64,000 nucleotides of DNA from Ascaris suum (lineage: Eukaryota; Nematoda; Chromadorea; Rhabditida; Ascarididae), in the NCBI GenBank assembly GCA_013433145.1, contig CM024176.1, positions 1,178,001 to 1,242,000 of the forward strand. The letters run 5' to 3'. Positions 36,852-49,934 of the stretch are shown piece after piece (the first letter of the stretch is position 1; the number at the start of each line of letters is the position of its first letter). A program made the position numbers and the translations under genes. The notes beneath the pieces were generated by a model, which saw only the letters and a list, made by a program, of their open reading frames with translations, did no database searches and had not been told where the DNA came from.

Positions 36852-39800
36852 AGGAAGATATTTTAAGTGAAATTTTTCAAGTTACTGCACTGGTGAAATT
36901 TGCATATTCCGTCTTGTGTTTATCGTTCATTATATATGTATCCAACAGCCTATTGTTTATAAATTGAATTTGCATTCAACTTATTTATTTATTCTTAATT
37001 AGTTTGTTAGCCAAAATTTGCATATTCCTTAGTAGCTTCTCAATGACATATGCAAAATTAATCATGTCTTGCAATTCTTTTGTAAAATGTGAGCCCGATA
37101 TTTTAGAAACTGTGTTTGTCCTGGAAGCTATTACCTGCTTGAAAGCTGTAAGGTAAGCGGATAAAGTAAGAACCTCTGCTTGAAATTTTTGGTTGCCCTA
37201 AAAGGATGAGGTAAGAAAAAAACGAGAGCTATAAGCAGATAAACTGCCATAGAGGCAAACAAGTTTTGACGAAAATGACATCATTCTTAGTAAAGCAATC
37301 ATTTTTTTTTTGTTAAATATAATTCATGCTAATAGTCTCTTATACGTTTATCTCAATTACTGTCATTTAATATTCTCAAAAAAAAAGCAAAAAGAAAAAG
37401 AAAACCCTCAAAAATTATGAAGAATTTTCAGCAATAGACCTTTCCGCAAACGAATTGTTTATCGTATTTCTTTAGGATAATTGCCGCATTTAATCAAGTA
37501 TAAAGTAAAATATCTATGATTTATCGTCATAAATAACTTTATGAAGCTAGCAATTTTTGATCATTAAAAGCCTTAACATATAGACGTTTATTTCGTATCA
37601 ATGATATTCATAATTCAACGAAAATAGAGCAAAAAATGAGTAATATTTGTATGAATATCACTTGATATTCAAGAGTACTTTTCCATAGTTGATAGGCTAC
37701 AATAGGTTTGTCTTGCTGAAAAAAAAATGATCCATGTGTTTTCAATCGTTTCTAAAATTCAATTGCACAATCGTATTGCAATTTTCAAAATTTTACTATG
37801 GAAGTTTTGAAAAGTTTATTCAATTTTTTTTTAAACAATTAGATCAAGCTTAAATTCTAATTGGAATAAATAAACTTAGCCTTTACCAACAATCAACTTT
37901 GCCAACAAAAAAAGCTAATTTATTTTGATCATTAATTTTTTCCACTATCCTTCCAGAAATTTTCCTATCGGAGTGTTGAATGCGTTAATTTTTTTGCACG
38001 CCTTCAAAGAATCTCTTGAACAAAAAAAAAAAATTTTTTTTTTGCCACTCGGCTATTAAGCCTTCCTGTTGTTGTTAACAAATATATACGTTTGCATTTC
38101 CTCTAGTTGAAAATGAATATTACTTCCTGTGAATTAAGTATCTGTCAATAATGGAGCGAGCACTATTGCTTTTGGAGCTCTTGCGGAGTCGAATAATTTC
38201 TAAACGTAATCATAATCAAAAGTGCAAAACGATCATATTCATCATACTCAAAAGAGATGTAAAAAAACGGCTTCAGTCAATGACGATATTTGAGTGTATC
38301 ATAGATTGCTTCGAGAAGAAGGTCTTGTTGTCTGTCCATAAAAGAATATTTTCAAGCTTAGATGCCTAAATTGCATCACTTCTAATCGCTTCTCAAATGT
38401 GATATACCTGATACTGCTTCCGGTGCTTAAGAATACTCCAGTTTTTAGCGAACTCAAGGAATGGCATCATTTTGAATATTGCGTAGTTCCTCCACAGGTC
38501 CATCCATAGATTTCAAATGACAACAATCATCTCAGGATATTAGTATGTTCGCATCTTTCGACTTATTTATATAATATAAACTACTCTTTGTGTTAGATAT
38601 ACCTTATGGGAATTAAAGGAAGTATTATATAATCAATATCACATGATACAGTGCATAAACTATCGTTTCACGAAATTCATAGACAGAAATATTTATTAAG
38701 CAGTATGGTTAATATCGGCGCTATTTATTGTCTTGACAGCACAACTTTCCTGTACTTTGAAGTAATTAATTGTACTCAGAAGTATCATAGCTCTCGAAGT
38801 TCTGTTTACTGGCGCATATGACGCCCAAGTTTTTAGCAGTACTGAGTGGATGAGGGAGAGGTGGGAGAGGTGATAGTTAGAACAACATTAATAGTGGTGA
38901 GTTAACAGGATTAATTAGAAGATAACCTCAACTCTTCGCTGCTTGTGATAATGAGTATTTCAGCGATACAATATGAATTAGATCAGCGATCATAGAATTC
39001 GATAAGATGTTTATTGATAAAACTAAGGTACTAATGTAATTTAAATCATTATCCAAGGACTTTATAAGCGTGCTATGAAAGATTCGATAGATTAAACATA
39101 GCAAACATATCTTTCAAATTATCAGATTGTTATCGGTGGTGATAACTTATCAAAATTTATCAGAGCTTATCACATGATGGCCTCCACCCTTTGAAAGGTG
39201 AACTTCATTAATACTTGCAATAGCATGAATGTTGCGCTCATTAAGTCAACCACGCGACAACTATTTCCATCATTTGACGTGTATTTAGCATTGTGGCATA
39301 AAAACATATCATGATCACGATTTGTATGTCTGTGTCTGTCTGTGACGATTTTTGCAAAATGGTTATATCTATTCATAACGATTTCTTATGAAATATCGAT
39401 TGCACTTCTAGAGTAGTGAAATTTCATCCAGACATTTGTCGGAAACAATAGTCGTATTTTCAGCGATTATGACAAAACATCGCAAAAAAATTGAGCCTAT
39501 TTTTGCTTTATTAATATTCTTAAATAAAAATGGATTTTTAAATCGATTAGGAATTTGCTTAATTTGCTATCTCAATTTGCAACGATAATTGCATTTTCTG
39601 AATATGTGCTTTATGTAGTTTTGTCTTCAAAATACAATTATCGACTAACAATTGTAGTAGTTCAGCAATTTAGTTAATTGCAATATGCAAAAAAAAACAT
39701 TATTAAAAAAATAACAATTAAGTAAATTGCAATGTGAATAAAAGAAATGGATTATTCGTTAGGATTCGTGATGGATTTTGATGCCTAGCAATTAGTTTAT

Positions 39801-39979
39801 CATCCTCAACAATCTCACATTTTCTTTACTCTTCAGATGAAAAATAAAAAAAAAAGAAATCTGCACTTCATAACGTTTCAGCTTCGATCATTTAGTACTC
39901 AATTTTCGAAATGAAGCGATAAATGTGAGCATAAATCATTGCAAAGATTTTATTCTCAATTCAATTTAATAGAATTTTT

Positions 39980-40003
39980 CTTGTTGTTGTTGTTGTTGTT
40001 GTT
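39980..40003. repeat. (GTT)n microsatellite
   Basis: About seven TTG units in a row. Confidence 0.9.
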
Positions 40004-40769
40004 TTTAATAATTGTAAGCGACTATTGTTTTATTCGTTTACTTAGAATGTATCTTATACTAGTAGATTTCCGCTGAAATTTATGATTATCTAGCATATTT
40101 TATAAGAATAGAAATAAATAAAATGAATAAATAAAATCTCAAATCGGAAATAAAATATGAATAAATCAATTTTAAGTTTTAATCTTTATGCTTAATTAAT
40201 ACAACAACTTTATTAAAATGTTCTTAATTGTTTAGCAGTTATATTCAACGATATTTGATTAGCTAAAATCCTAATCAATTTTAAAGGCTTATGCAATATC
40301 GTTTATCTTATCTTACTTGCTAAAAATATTAAAGTCACTAATGCGACGCTAAATATAATCAACATTTTCGACTTTGAAATATTTTAATTTTATTGCAAAA
40401 AAAAACGGAAATTTTTTCAAGAAAGAAAATGTTTTCTCAAAAAGTTCATTAAATGTATTCATCTCATCTTTTAATTTCGATGAGCGATCTTTTGAGAAAT
40501 TTTCAAATGACCCTTCGAAGAAGATCTTCGATCAAGTTTCTTCGTTGAACTTATCTATTACTACTTTATGTTAGTTTTTATTATTGCAAAAGAATTGGGG
40601 GCAATTTTTGTAAGCGACAAAGCTGCACTACGTTTGTGATAAGTTAGGCTTACTCTTAGAAGACTTCTTTATGAGCCTGTGCTGTTTTTTTTTTTTTGAA
40701 GGCAGGCATCTTAGAAGCACTTTTTCCTCTGGAAATGGTTGACGTAACTTTGACGTTTAGTAGACGAAA

Positions 40770-40770
<1 letters not shown>

Positions 40771-40839
<69 letters not shown>
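40771..40839. repeat. (TA)n microsatellite
   Basis: About 69 bp of perfect TA dinucleotides. Confidence 0.97.
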
Positions 40840-40842
<3 letters not shown>

Positions 40843-42479
40843 AAATTCATGAGGAAATCACTTTTGTGTAACATACTGTGACAACCTGATAACTGAAATT
40901 CTACTCTTCGATGTATTCTATAGGATGGAAAATGCGAGCACAATGAAACATTATAAAGAACAAGCAGTTCCAGGTCAATTTTCCAGCCAACTAAGAAAAC
41001 TTGAAAAATGCGATGCATGGCAATAGTTAGCCCGCTTATTGACAAAAAAAGTTGCATTAAATTGCTTTTCGCTAATTATCTCAAAAGAAGTTTCCATTCA
41101 ATGCGACTACTTTATGAGGTTGTTTGGTGCACTGACTGAAGTCTGATTCTTGCAATACGCCAAAATACAAAAATAAATAAGCTAAGTCAAATTTACAAGC
41201 GATTCCCACTTTGTAATTCTATATGGCACCAAGTATAAATAATTTACCTTGATCACAATTTTACTGCCATCTTGATGCAAGAAAGAACATCGGTGATGCT
41301 CTCGGAGATCATTCGCTTCCCCGCGGTTAAAAGTGCTCAAATGCGCCATCCATTACAGCGCAATAGCAACGTATCACTTAATCGTACCAATGAATTGATC
41401 CCAATTTCTGCACAGCAGAAATATTTGTTAATTACTTCATTTCCGCACTTATTTTCTTTTAGTGATTGCATTCTCACCTACTTATCGCTGACCACTACTT
41501 ATTTTCCACTGTAAATTTCATATATTTGCGGAAGTGAGTTTCATGCTTTCTTTCTCATTTTCAAAAAATTCTTCCTTAAGGAGCTTCTTTATGGAAGTGA
41601 TTTTTTTTTTCTTCGGATTAATGTGATTTTTATCTAAGGCAATATGGAACATCTTAGTTCATCTTATCGCTCAATTAGCAAATTGCTCTTCATTTACAAG
41701 AATTTTTTTTTTTTCAATTGGATTTTTATGAGGTTGCCTATCGATTATGCGTTTTCCCCATCATTTCTGAGTCTTCGATGATATCAATCAACAAAAAATA
41801 AAAATCGCCATCCTTGTAATCTCTAAAAATTCCACTCAACGTTGATGAAATTATTGATGAGATTGGATGGCGATGAGGATATACCATTAAGATTTTTATT
41901 GCTCATTACAAATATTTGATCGAATTTTAAAATCCCGCTGCAGTGATTAAGCGTTTAAATGTGCATTAGTATAACGAACGTTGTAGAAAATCCGCTTTTC
42001 TCTTCGGCAATCCGCATCAGCTTAACATTAGCAAATAATATTCGCTTACGATCCGAATATGTTTATATGGCCGATCCATTCCATCATTCATTCGTTTCCT
42101 CGCTTGGCTAGATTGTGGACCAATCACCTGACGTATCGTTATTCCGCAAAAATTCATCGACAATATCTCCTTCAACTTATCGTTCTTCGAAAATCATCCA
42201 TCATTTCTTCCTATTTTCTTATCTGTGAACAATTTCACTTTTGCTTTCAACTTATCGAAAATTATTTTTCTTTTTTTTAATACGTAAGTGTATCAGAATC
42301 GTTACGGCTACTTCGGGAAACATTTGAATAAGAGCAATCCCCATATATTCTATCTTCATTTTTAAATCATACAAGATTCCATCCCCTCCCTCTCCCCCAC
42401 CCCCTCCCATCTATTGCGTCATGTTATCTAGAGTAGCTTGTTATGGTGCACTTTCTTATGCTTCCCATTTCGTCGAGAC

Positions 42480-42522
42480 TTCGGACAATTAATCCGCTTA
42501 ATACCTAGACTAATTGTCCGAA
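42480..42522. repeat. 12-bp perfect inverted repeat (hairpin)
   Basis: TTCGGACAATTA at 42480-42491 is exactly complementary to TAATTGTCCGAA at 42511-42522, around a 19-nt loop. It lies about 0.85 kb before the flp-6 start. Confidence 0.8.
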
Positions 42523-42875
42523 ATCCTAAACTATTGAGACTTATAGAGGGTCATGCTTATCGTGTTTGTCTTTCGTTCTTCTCTTCAGCATGAGAAGAGT
42601 GAGAGAAAAGGTGCGAGAAATGGCGATAGTGGTGAAATAAAACTGCAACCAGATGAATGCTTTCAGCTGATAGGACCACCCCATAGTCATCTAGAGTAAT
42701 TGCTGAAAAAAGGTTTTCTACAAATGGCGTCATTCCATTTAGCAGGAAACATCATTAAAATGAAAAGCATTATATAGCACTTAGCTGATTGTGGTAATTG
42801 TTCATTCAGCAGCGCTCCATATAGCACGATTATTGGCGACTAAACATAACAACTCCTTAGATTCCGATGTCCTAA

Positions 42876-42927
42876 GGGGGGGGGGGGGGGAACGGGTACG
42901 AAAAGGGGAGGGAGGGGGGGGGGGGGG
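42876..42927. repeat. Two adjacent poly-G runs (15 and 14)
   Basis: G runs at 42876-42890 and 42914-42927 are separated by a purine-rich spacer. Together they give several GGGG blocks that could form a G-quadruplex. They lie about 450 bp upstream of flp-6. Confidence 0.93.
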
Positions 42928-43351
42928 AGGAAGCGGTATAGAACCATTAGGCCGGATCTCCAAATTTAAGCAATATCGGATTCGTTTTATTTGACAAGTA
43001 CCCATTATCGCATTCAATAGATTCTCCTCGAAGTAATGTGATCCTTTTTTTTTTTCATTCATTTAATAAGATTAGATTTGAAATATACGATTAATGAAAT
43101 GTTGTTTTACAATAAAAAAAAATATTCAAGAAAAAAATTCTATTCTTAGAATATATTTGTCGTTTAACAAATATTCTCTTCTTTTCTATGATCTTCGAGA
43201 GGAAATTATATGAATGATTCATCTTTATAATTACTATTATTACTTTTATGCTCACTCACTCTTAAGGTTATTTGAAGTATAATATGCTAATAAATTACTG
43301 AACGAATATGAGCCAAAAAAATTGCAATAGAATAATTATTTTAAATGTGGA

Positions 43352-43363
43352 ATTTATTTTAGC
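43352..43363 (+). promoter_or_regulatory. Trans-splice-type acceptor before flp-6 ATG
   Basis: ATTTATTTTAG ends at 43362, 12 nt before the first ATG. An acceptor this close to the start codon is the usual place for spliced-leader addition in nematodes. An upstream non-coding exon spliced in cis is the alternative. Confidence 0.6.
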
Positions 43364-43374
43364 GTAATATTGAA

Positions 43375-46300
43375 ATGATGCTTCAATCTGCTCTATATAT
43401 GACGCTATTCGGAGCCGTATGCGCTCTTCGAATTCTTACAAAAGAGGAGTCGGAACCACAACTTGTCTCCGATAACGATCCTACGATGATCTGTGAACTG
43501 TACCCACAACTCGAATTATGCACTGATGGTATGATTACTTTACTCGTATATTATATATACTTTGATTTTGATATCTATAGAAATATCGTTTGAATTACAA
43601 CAGTTTTAATCATATATTGTTTACAAATATAGATACATTAATTGATAAATGAAATATGAGTTTTTCCGTAATCATTGAAAGTAAAATTGCATTTCATCTT
43701 CCGGCTACTTTCAAGTAGTTTTAGGATGTCAACATGAGGCAAAGTTCGTTTATTTTAGCAAACGTTTTTTAAAACGCCATTTTTCTTTCGGAATTTCATA
43801 AAATATGCAAATATTTTGAATATATTTGCAATTCATCTGATCTCATTCAACGGGTAGATATCTGTTGGATTCAGCTCATCCAGCATTCCTTAAAAACTGC
43901 ATCGATACCCGATTTAAATTTCATCCGTCCGCTTCATTCCCTTCGTCTTTGAAGTCAACTTGATCCCTCTTCCGTTCACTCTTGTTCCGTTTCCCTGCCA
44001 AACAGTTTAGTATTGAGAGTCTTTATGCGCGAGAAAAGGAATCTTTTTTCTGATTTTACATTTTGTAGCTCAACAACACAAAAAGGAGAAACCAACATGA
44101 ATGAAAACAATATAGAACAAGCGTTAGATCAAAGTACTAAAGTGTAATTCTCAAGTGAAGTTACAGCAAACAAATTAATGATGATCTTTGTAAGTGATGC
44201 AAATATTTCACCTCATCGAGATAATATTTTCTAATGGAATATATAATATTTCAAATAATATTTATAAAATAGATCATAATAGGTATTCAAATTTAGTTCA
44301 AAGAAAAATATCATGTTGGTTATCCTCGAATGATACGGTATAGATCGACTTATATGGTATACGAAGCAACATAGGAAACCCTGAGATGATCTTGTTTTTG
44401 AGGGCGTGACCTTTCTCTTGTTGTTGTGGTTGTTGATGAGCTCAAGGGCATGACTTTTTCGTTCGCTCCAAGGAGCTCATTAGTACAATCGCAATTCAAA
44501 CACTAAATGATATCGATGTAAAGTAAAGCGACCATATTAACCTCAAGGTCATGCTCATCTTCGTGTTATTTACTATCTACTCATCTGTTGTCATATTTTA
44601 TTTCTGTGTTATAATTATATAAATTTTCTCCTCTAATCCTCTCCCTCCTCCCCTATGCGCTTCATCTCTCGGAATTTCTTTCCATAGCGCCTATGTCAGA
44701 AATACCCGTTCCCCAATATATACATTCCTTGGTGCTTTTCTTCTCGAGTAGTGAACATCGCATAATGATGTATTTGCTTTGTTTTAGGTAGGCTACGTTT
44801 AGCCGTTACAGCTGCTGGCTTGAATTTGAGCTTTACGTACAGCATTCACCTCGACAAATTAAAAAAAAAAACAATTTTTTCTTAGGTTGAACTTCAGCAT
44901 TCTTTTGCCTCGTTGTAGCAGTAGATTTCCTTATTGATTTATTTATTCCAAACATATGAATTTTCCTTTTTATAGTGGAAATGGGGTGAAATCGATAGAG
45001 CTTATTGATGACTATAGAGATTGATGTTTAAGTGGATATTGAAAAACACATCTGAGACTCCGAAGATCGCAGATGATTTCCTTTAAATTAAATGGTGATA
45101 ATAGGAGATCATCGAGTGCTAAGCATTCAAATCGTCCAAAAAAAAGAAGGCCTATCAGAAAGTTTTTCCGAGAACGATTTTGCTCTAAGAGGGAAAATTT
45201 TCGTTAATCGAAAATTCAATCGTCTCATTGAAATTGCGATCCATCAATTGATCATTAGGGAATATTTTCAAATCGTTGAACGCATCTTTAAGAAATCGCC
45301 AACGGCAATCACCTTCGGCACATCAAATGTCAGCTTATCGGCATTCATATAGACATGTCCAAATATTCGCTTTGTTATTTTGCCGTTTTGTTTGTTTTCT
45401 AGTCGGTCGGTTGAGAATATTTTTTTTGCTCACTTCATAAATTATAAAAGAATTTTCTTTTTCGAATATTTATATTTGTTAATTCTTTTTATGATGATAC
45501 TTAAATGATTAGATGAAATAATAATTGAAAAATATTTTAATATAATGCATTTGGAAATAAATCTGTGGAATAATTATATTATGTAAAACAAATTATATAT
45601 AGTTTAATAAATATGATTGATTGCCGAAAGCAGCAAGCCTATGTCCAACACCTTTAATATTAGATATTACTAAGGTGTGGTAAAGATGATATGATCGATA
45701 AATTGCGATAATACTAGTTAGATTAAATGCGAATGTAATTTTGAGTTTAACGTTTTAATGCATATTGATAATGAATGGTCGCTGTAACACAACAACGGTT
45801 AATAGTTGATATTGTCTCGTAATATTGAAGAGTATAGCTAACTAAAATTTATTCTTATTATGCAATATTATCACAAATTATTGAAATAGAAAACTTTGAA
45901 TGAGTATAGATGAATAAAACATGAAAATTGCACGAGGTTTTTCTTTTTCTTTTTCTTTTTCTTTTTTTTTTTGCTATTCATGAATGGCAAAATCCTCATT
46001 TTTTTGAAGAAAAAAGTGCCTTCCTTTATAATTGAGCATCTTGCTCATAGAAACCAAAAAAAAAAACTTAGAAGAAAATATATCTTATAAACAATGCAAA
46101 AAAAAAAATTCCCATAGTTTTTAAATTTAGAAAAAAAAAATTTTTTTTTTTTGATTTAATTCTATAAAACTTTTTTGTATTTTGAAAATTTTTATAAGCG
46201 TCTAAAATTTTCCAAGTTTAATTTTCGCACTCAACGGATATTTATCTTTATTTCTTTCCTTTTAGCGGTTATAATTTCTTTTTTTTTTTTTTCTGTGATT

Positions 46301-49300
46301 ATTTAAATATCAATACTGAAGGTGAATTGTTTTTTTTTTTTTTGCATTATACTCCAAATCTTCGAATTCTTTTTGAATAAACTTTTCAAGAGCAATTTCG
46401 ATGTAATTTATTCTCATTCTATGTGATTCTCTATTATTTATTATTTTTAAATTGAATTTTTTATTTTTTGTTCAAATATTTGCAGCACATTTAATGGATA
46501 AGAGAAAATCCGCATATATGCGTTTCGGTCGATCCGATTCGTCAGCGATTCGTGGTGATGCAGAAGAAGTGGAAAAACGAAAGAGTGCCTATATGAGGTA
46601 AATGATTATGTAAATTTCTAAAATGATCAGAAACTATTGGTTAATTGAATGTGAACATTAGAGATTATTAACGAAATTACTTCCTCCTCCTCCTCCTCAC
46701 AATTAAATTTTTTTTTTTTAGCGTCATTCAATCAATCCATAAAATTTCAAATTATCGTTTTTCATTTTTTATTTTTCTTTTTTTTTTACCACTCAAAGAT
46801 TCATCAATTATTTAAGGCTCATGGGAGTTGATTATATTCCCTATAATTATTGTTATGATATGATGGGATCATTAATTACATGGAAAGGATTTAATTTTTA
46901 CTGAAATGAATTTCTTTTTCAAATTCTAACCTCTATCTTTTTTTCTTTGCAAATTTTCCTATTAGTGAATTCCTCATTATTTCATCTCATTTTAAAAAAA
47001 AATTTTTTTATTCTCTTTTTTTTCATAGTGTTTAATTTTTTTCACTAATAATAACGCAACCATTTTTCCTATATTTCATCAATAAATAAGAAATTATTTA
47101 TCTATATGCCATGAACAATCCTATATTTTCTTTACAGCTTCAAATTAATCGGCTCAAATCGTTGCAAAAAAATTTTCCTTTCAGTTACATATTTATTGCA
47201 TCAATTCGTATGAAAATATTGAACTCACGAAAATGAATGAGGAGGTGGAAAATGAGGAGGGGAAGGGGTGACGACTATTAGAAATTCATATGATTTAGTA
47301 GTGTGATTTCATAATCTACAAGGATTTTATAAAATTTCTGCATCGATACCAAAATATTTATATATATAATTCACTCAACATTAGCAATATATAATTCAGC
47401 ATATTATCTTGAAACTCTTAATTAATGTTCGCAGTGGAAATTGCAAAGGTAATTGGCTTATTGTAGTGATTTTAAACTAATAACTTGCGTTTTTTTAGTC
47501 GCCTAATTTGATATAGCATATAATTTCATTTCAATTCAATTCTATAAATTATAGGTTGATTATGAGCAGAAAATTATCTGAATAGAATTGATTGTTCATC
47601 AACTTTATAAGAAATTAAATAAATATGACAGTTACGGGGAATAATTTTCATTCATATGCAATAAGTTTTATAATTCATGCTTAAGTTCTCATTTCTATAG
47701 ATTCAATTTCTATCCGGAAGTTTAAGCTATTTTGCTAAAATTTGAGATTTTTTTTTTTTAGATTCGGAAAACGTGACGATTCAGCATCATCGCTAAGTGA
47801 TAACGGACAAACATATGATGGTGAGATCGAGAAACGAAAAAGTGCTTATATGCGATTTGGAAAACGAAAGAGCGCATACATGAGGTTTGATAAATTCATT
47901 TTTAATATTATCTTTTTGATTTTTGTTGTAATTCGTCCATTTTTCTTTTTGTTTTTTTTTTTTTTCGCCAATAATCCCTCCATTTTCATAAAATTCGTTT
48001 CTAAATTATTCGTTCTTTGTTCAAGAAACTTTTATATATTTAATGATAATGTTAAAAAAAATAGGATAACTTCTTTGAAATAATATATTTCTTCTATTTC
48101 AATAAATATTCTCTTTGAGTTTAGATATTCAAATCGTTTCTCTTGTTAGATAGGTTTTTTTTTTTCACTGAACTAATGATTTTATTTAGCCATAACTCCT
48201 AATTGAAACCTATTAAAATAATTTAAAAAAAGGAATTGAATTGTTGCATTTTTTGAATGGATTTTCAAAATTTCTGTAGTAAATATCTCATGAGGGATTG
48301 AAGATATTATACGGCGCTGATGAATTTATAGACGAAATTTCGGATTTGAATATTTTGCCTTAATATTACAATTATCGAATATATTCAAGTAAAAATGATT
48401 TTTCTAACGCATTAAACAACATCTTCACAATCTCTCTAGATAAAGTTTGACGCGTTTCCTAGTGTTTATTGAAGATTCTTTTAAGTAAGCTTAATAAATA
48501 AAGCTGGTAATAAGTTATTCGGTGTTTTTTTCTGTTAGCTGAATTTCTACTATTATTTAAGTCAACTTAACGCAATAAAATAATACAATAAAACGTCACA
48601 ATTGATTTGAATGAATACCATAATAAAAAAATTTATGTAACATTCTATAAGATTATTTATAACGTTATAATAATAAAATATAATAAAAATTTTTAAGGAT
48701 TATTCTCAGGTATGAAATAAGTAAATCAATCGTATAAAAGTTTTTGATGAAATTTTTGCAATTAGAAAAAAAATATTTGAAGAAAAGATTGTGATGGCTT
48801 TTGCGTTAGGCAATTATTTTAAGTAACTCCTGCTAATGAATATCACCTAATCAGAGTTTAGAAACGTCGATCAACAAGTTAAAGGTAAAATGATACCTAT
48901 GTCAAACGTGAACAAACCTGGGCAACCTAGCTTACCTGAGGTAAAATGATACGAAATCAAGACAATTCCTCGGCATCATAATGCTTTCTTTTTTCAGTTC
49001 TGTCGCTATGTAATATAGGTAAAAATTAATTCGAATGCTACGCAATAGCATAACGATATGCTACGAAAAAAAAAATACAGAGTGCATATTTGTAATGAGC
49101 GTTCGGATAAGCAGTGATTAAAATAAAGTGAAATGAAGCAGATTTTCAGATTTGGCAAACGATCGGATGAGCAACCAACCGCTGAAATCGAGAAGAGAAA
49201 ATCGGCTTATATGAGGTTGGTTATCACAAAAGCCACTTAAACTGAATTAAATGCTTCAACTTGATAGCACTTAGGAAATCCTACTTGTAGTTATAGAGTG

Positions 49301-49934
49301 CAAATCGTGTGATATGCGCCACCGTGCTCTGGTTTTAACGCAATGCGTCTAGATGGAAGATGCAACAAATTTAGTACCAGGTTCTATAAAGTTTTAACGC
49401 TACACGTGTCCGTTACATTAGCAGAAAGGTAGAAATTACACTTTGACGATGCTATGGCATAAAACTGAAAAGTGGCGAGCACAACCAACTCCTACTGACA
49501 GCCCACTCTCCAGGAAACTTTTAAATAGATCAAATACAAGGAATATATAGTAAAGTAAGGTAATTAATTCACTGAGGAAAGTTAATTAATTACCTCCAGT
49601 TGCTTGTTCAGTTTTCAGCGTTTGCATTATCAACTGTTTTTAACTACCAATTATCAATTACATCACTATTTTATGAGATCGCCCAGGATCAGTGGAGCTA
49701 TTCTTCCGTTCTATAGGGCACATAATTCCACTGAAATATTGCTTTTATATTAGGAACTTAAATTCTTACAATCATGCAGATATTCAACAAAGATATCTCT
49801 CAACCAGTTCAGTCATTCTGTTAGAATCAGTACATGCTTAACAATAATTTATCGATTAATTTCATTGAATAGCGTAGCTTAAACTAAGCTCGAGCTTGAG
49901 CTTAAACTAGAATTGCAGATTTGGCCGTCGCTAG
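43375..49934 (+). CDS. flp-6: FMRFamide-like peptide precursor (KSAYMRFamide x5)
   Basis: Secreted neuropeptide precursor of 156 residues in five exons: 43375-43528, 46486-46597, 47762-47884, 49150-49215 and 49919-49934 (TAG at 49932-49934). All introns are GT-AG (donors GTATGA, GTAAAT, GTTTGA, GTTGGT) and phases agree at every junction. The N-terminus has a hydrophobic signal peptide (ALYMTLFGAVCA), then an acidic spacer with CELYPQLELC. Five KSAYMRF-G units follow, each set off by KR before and KR, R or RR after the amidation glycine. Processing would give five identical KSAYMRFamide peptides. Spacers are acidic (EEVE, DGEIE, TAEIE). KSAYMRFamide and the first unit's GRSD ending are, to my knowledge, those of C. 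elegans flp-6, which has six copies. Either ATG of the ATGATG start could be used. Introns 2, 3 and 4 all split the Arg codon of MRF. Confidence 0.95.
43529..46485 (+). other. flp-6 intron 1 (2957 bp)
   Basis: AT-rich, with a TTTTTC simple repeat at 45938-45972, several long T runs at 46130-46345, a GC-richer patch at 43855-43995 and a short open frame at 45092-45352 without splice sites. First introns of neuropeptide genes often hold regulatory elements, but none is recognised here. Confidence 0.85.
49919..49934 (+). CDS. flp-6: flp-6 terminal micro-exon
   Basis: A 16-nt coding end: A-TTT-GGC-CGT-CGC-TAG after the acceptor ATTGCAG|. It completes the Arg codon and supplies F, the amidation glycine, the RR cleavage site and the stop. 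Without it the fifth peptide could not be amidated. The phase and the residues expected in the repeat unit both match, which makes chance unlikely. Confidence 0.88.

Larger units (their letters stand above)
36261..42479. other. Long AT-rich stretch, no gene seen
   Basis: Contains a G run (36833-36851), (GTT)n at 39980-40003, the (TA)n tract at 40771-40839, a purine-rich tract at 38850-38878, a C-rich tract at 42382-42410, and many A/T runs. Open frames at 38151-38369 and 41272-41514 have no splice support. Confidence 0.4.

Noticed and set aside
40656..41057. 133-codon minus-strand frame with a long IYIYIY segment
   Set aside because: It is the translation of a (TA)n microsatellite. Similar frames at 9440-9637 and 52529-52828 have the same cause.
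47742..48083. 113-codon frame beginning upstream of flp-6 exon 3
   Set aside because: It combines flp-6 exon 3 with unspliced intron on both sides. The splice sites at 47761 and 47885 and phase continuity define the real exon.
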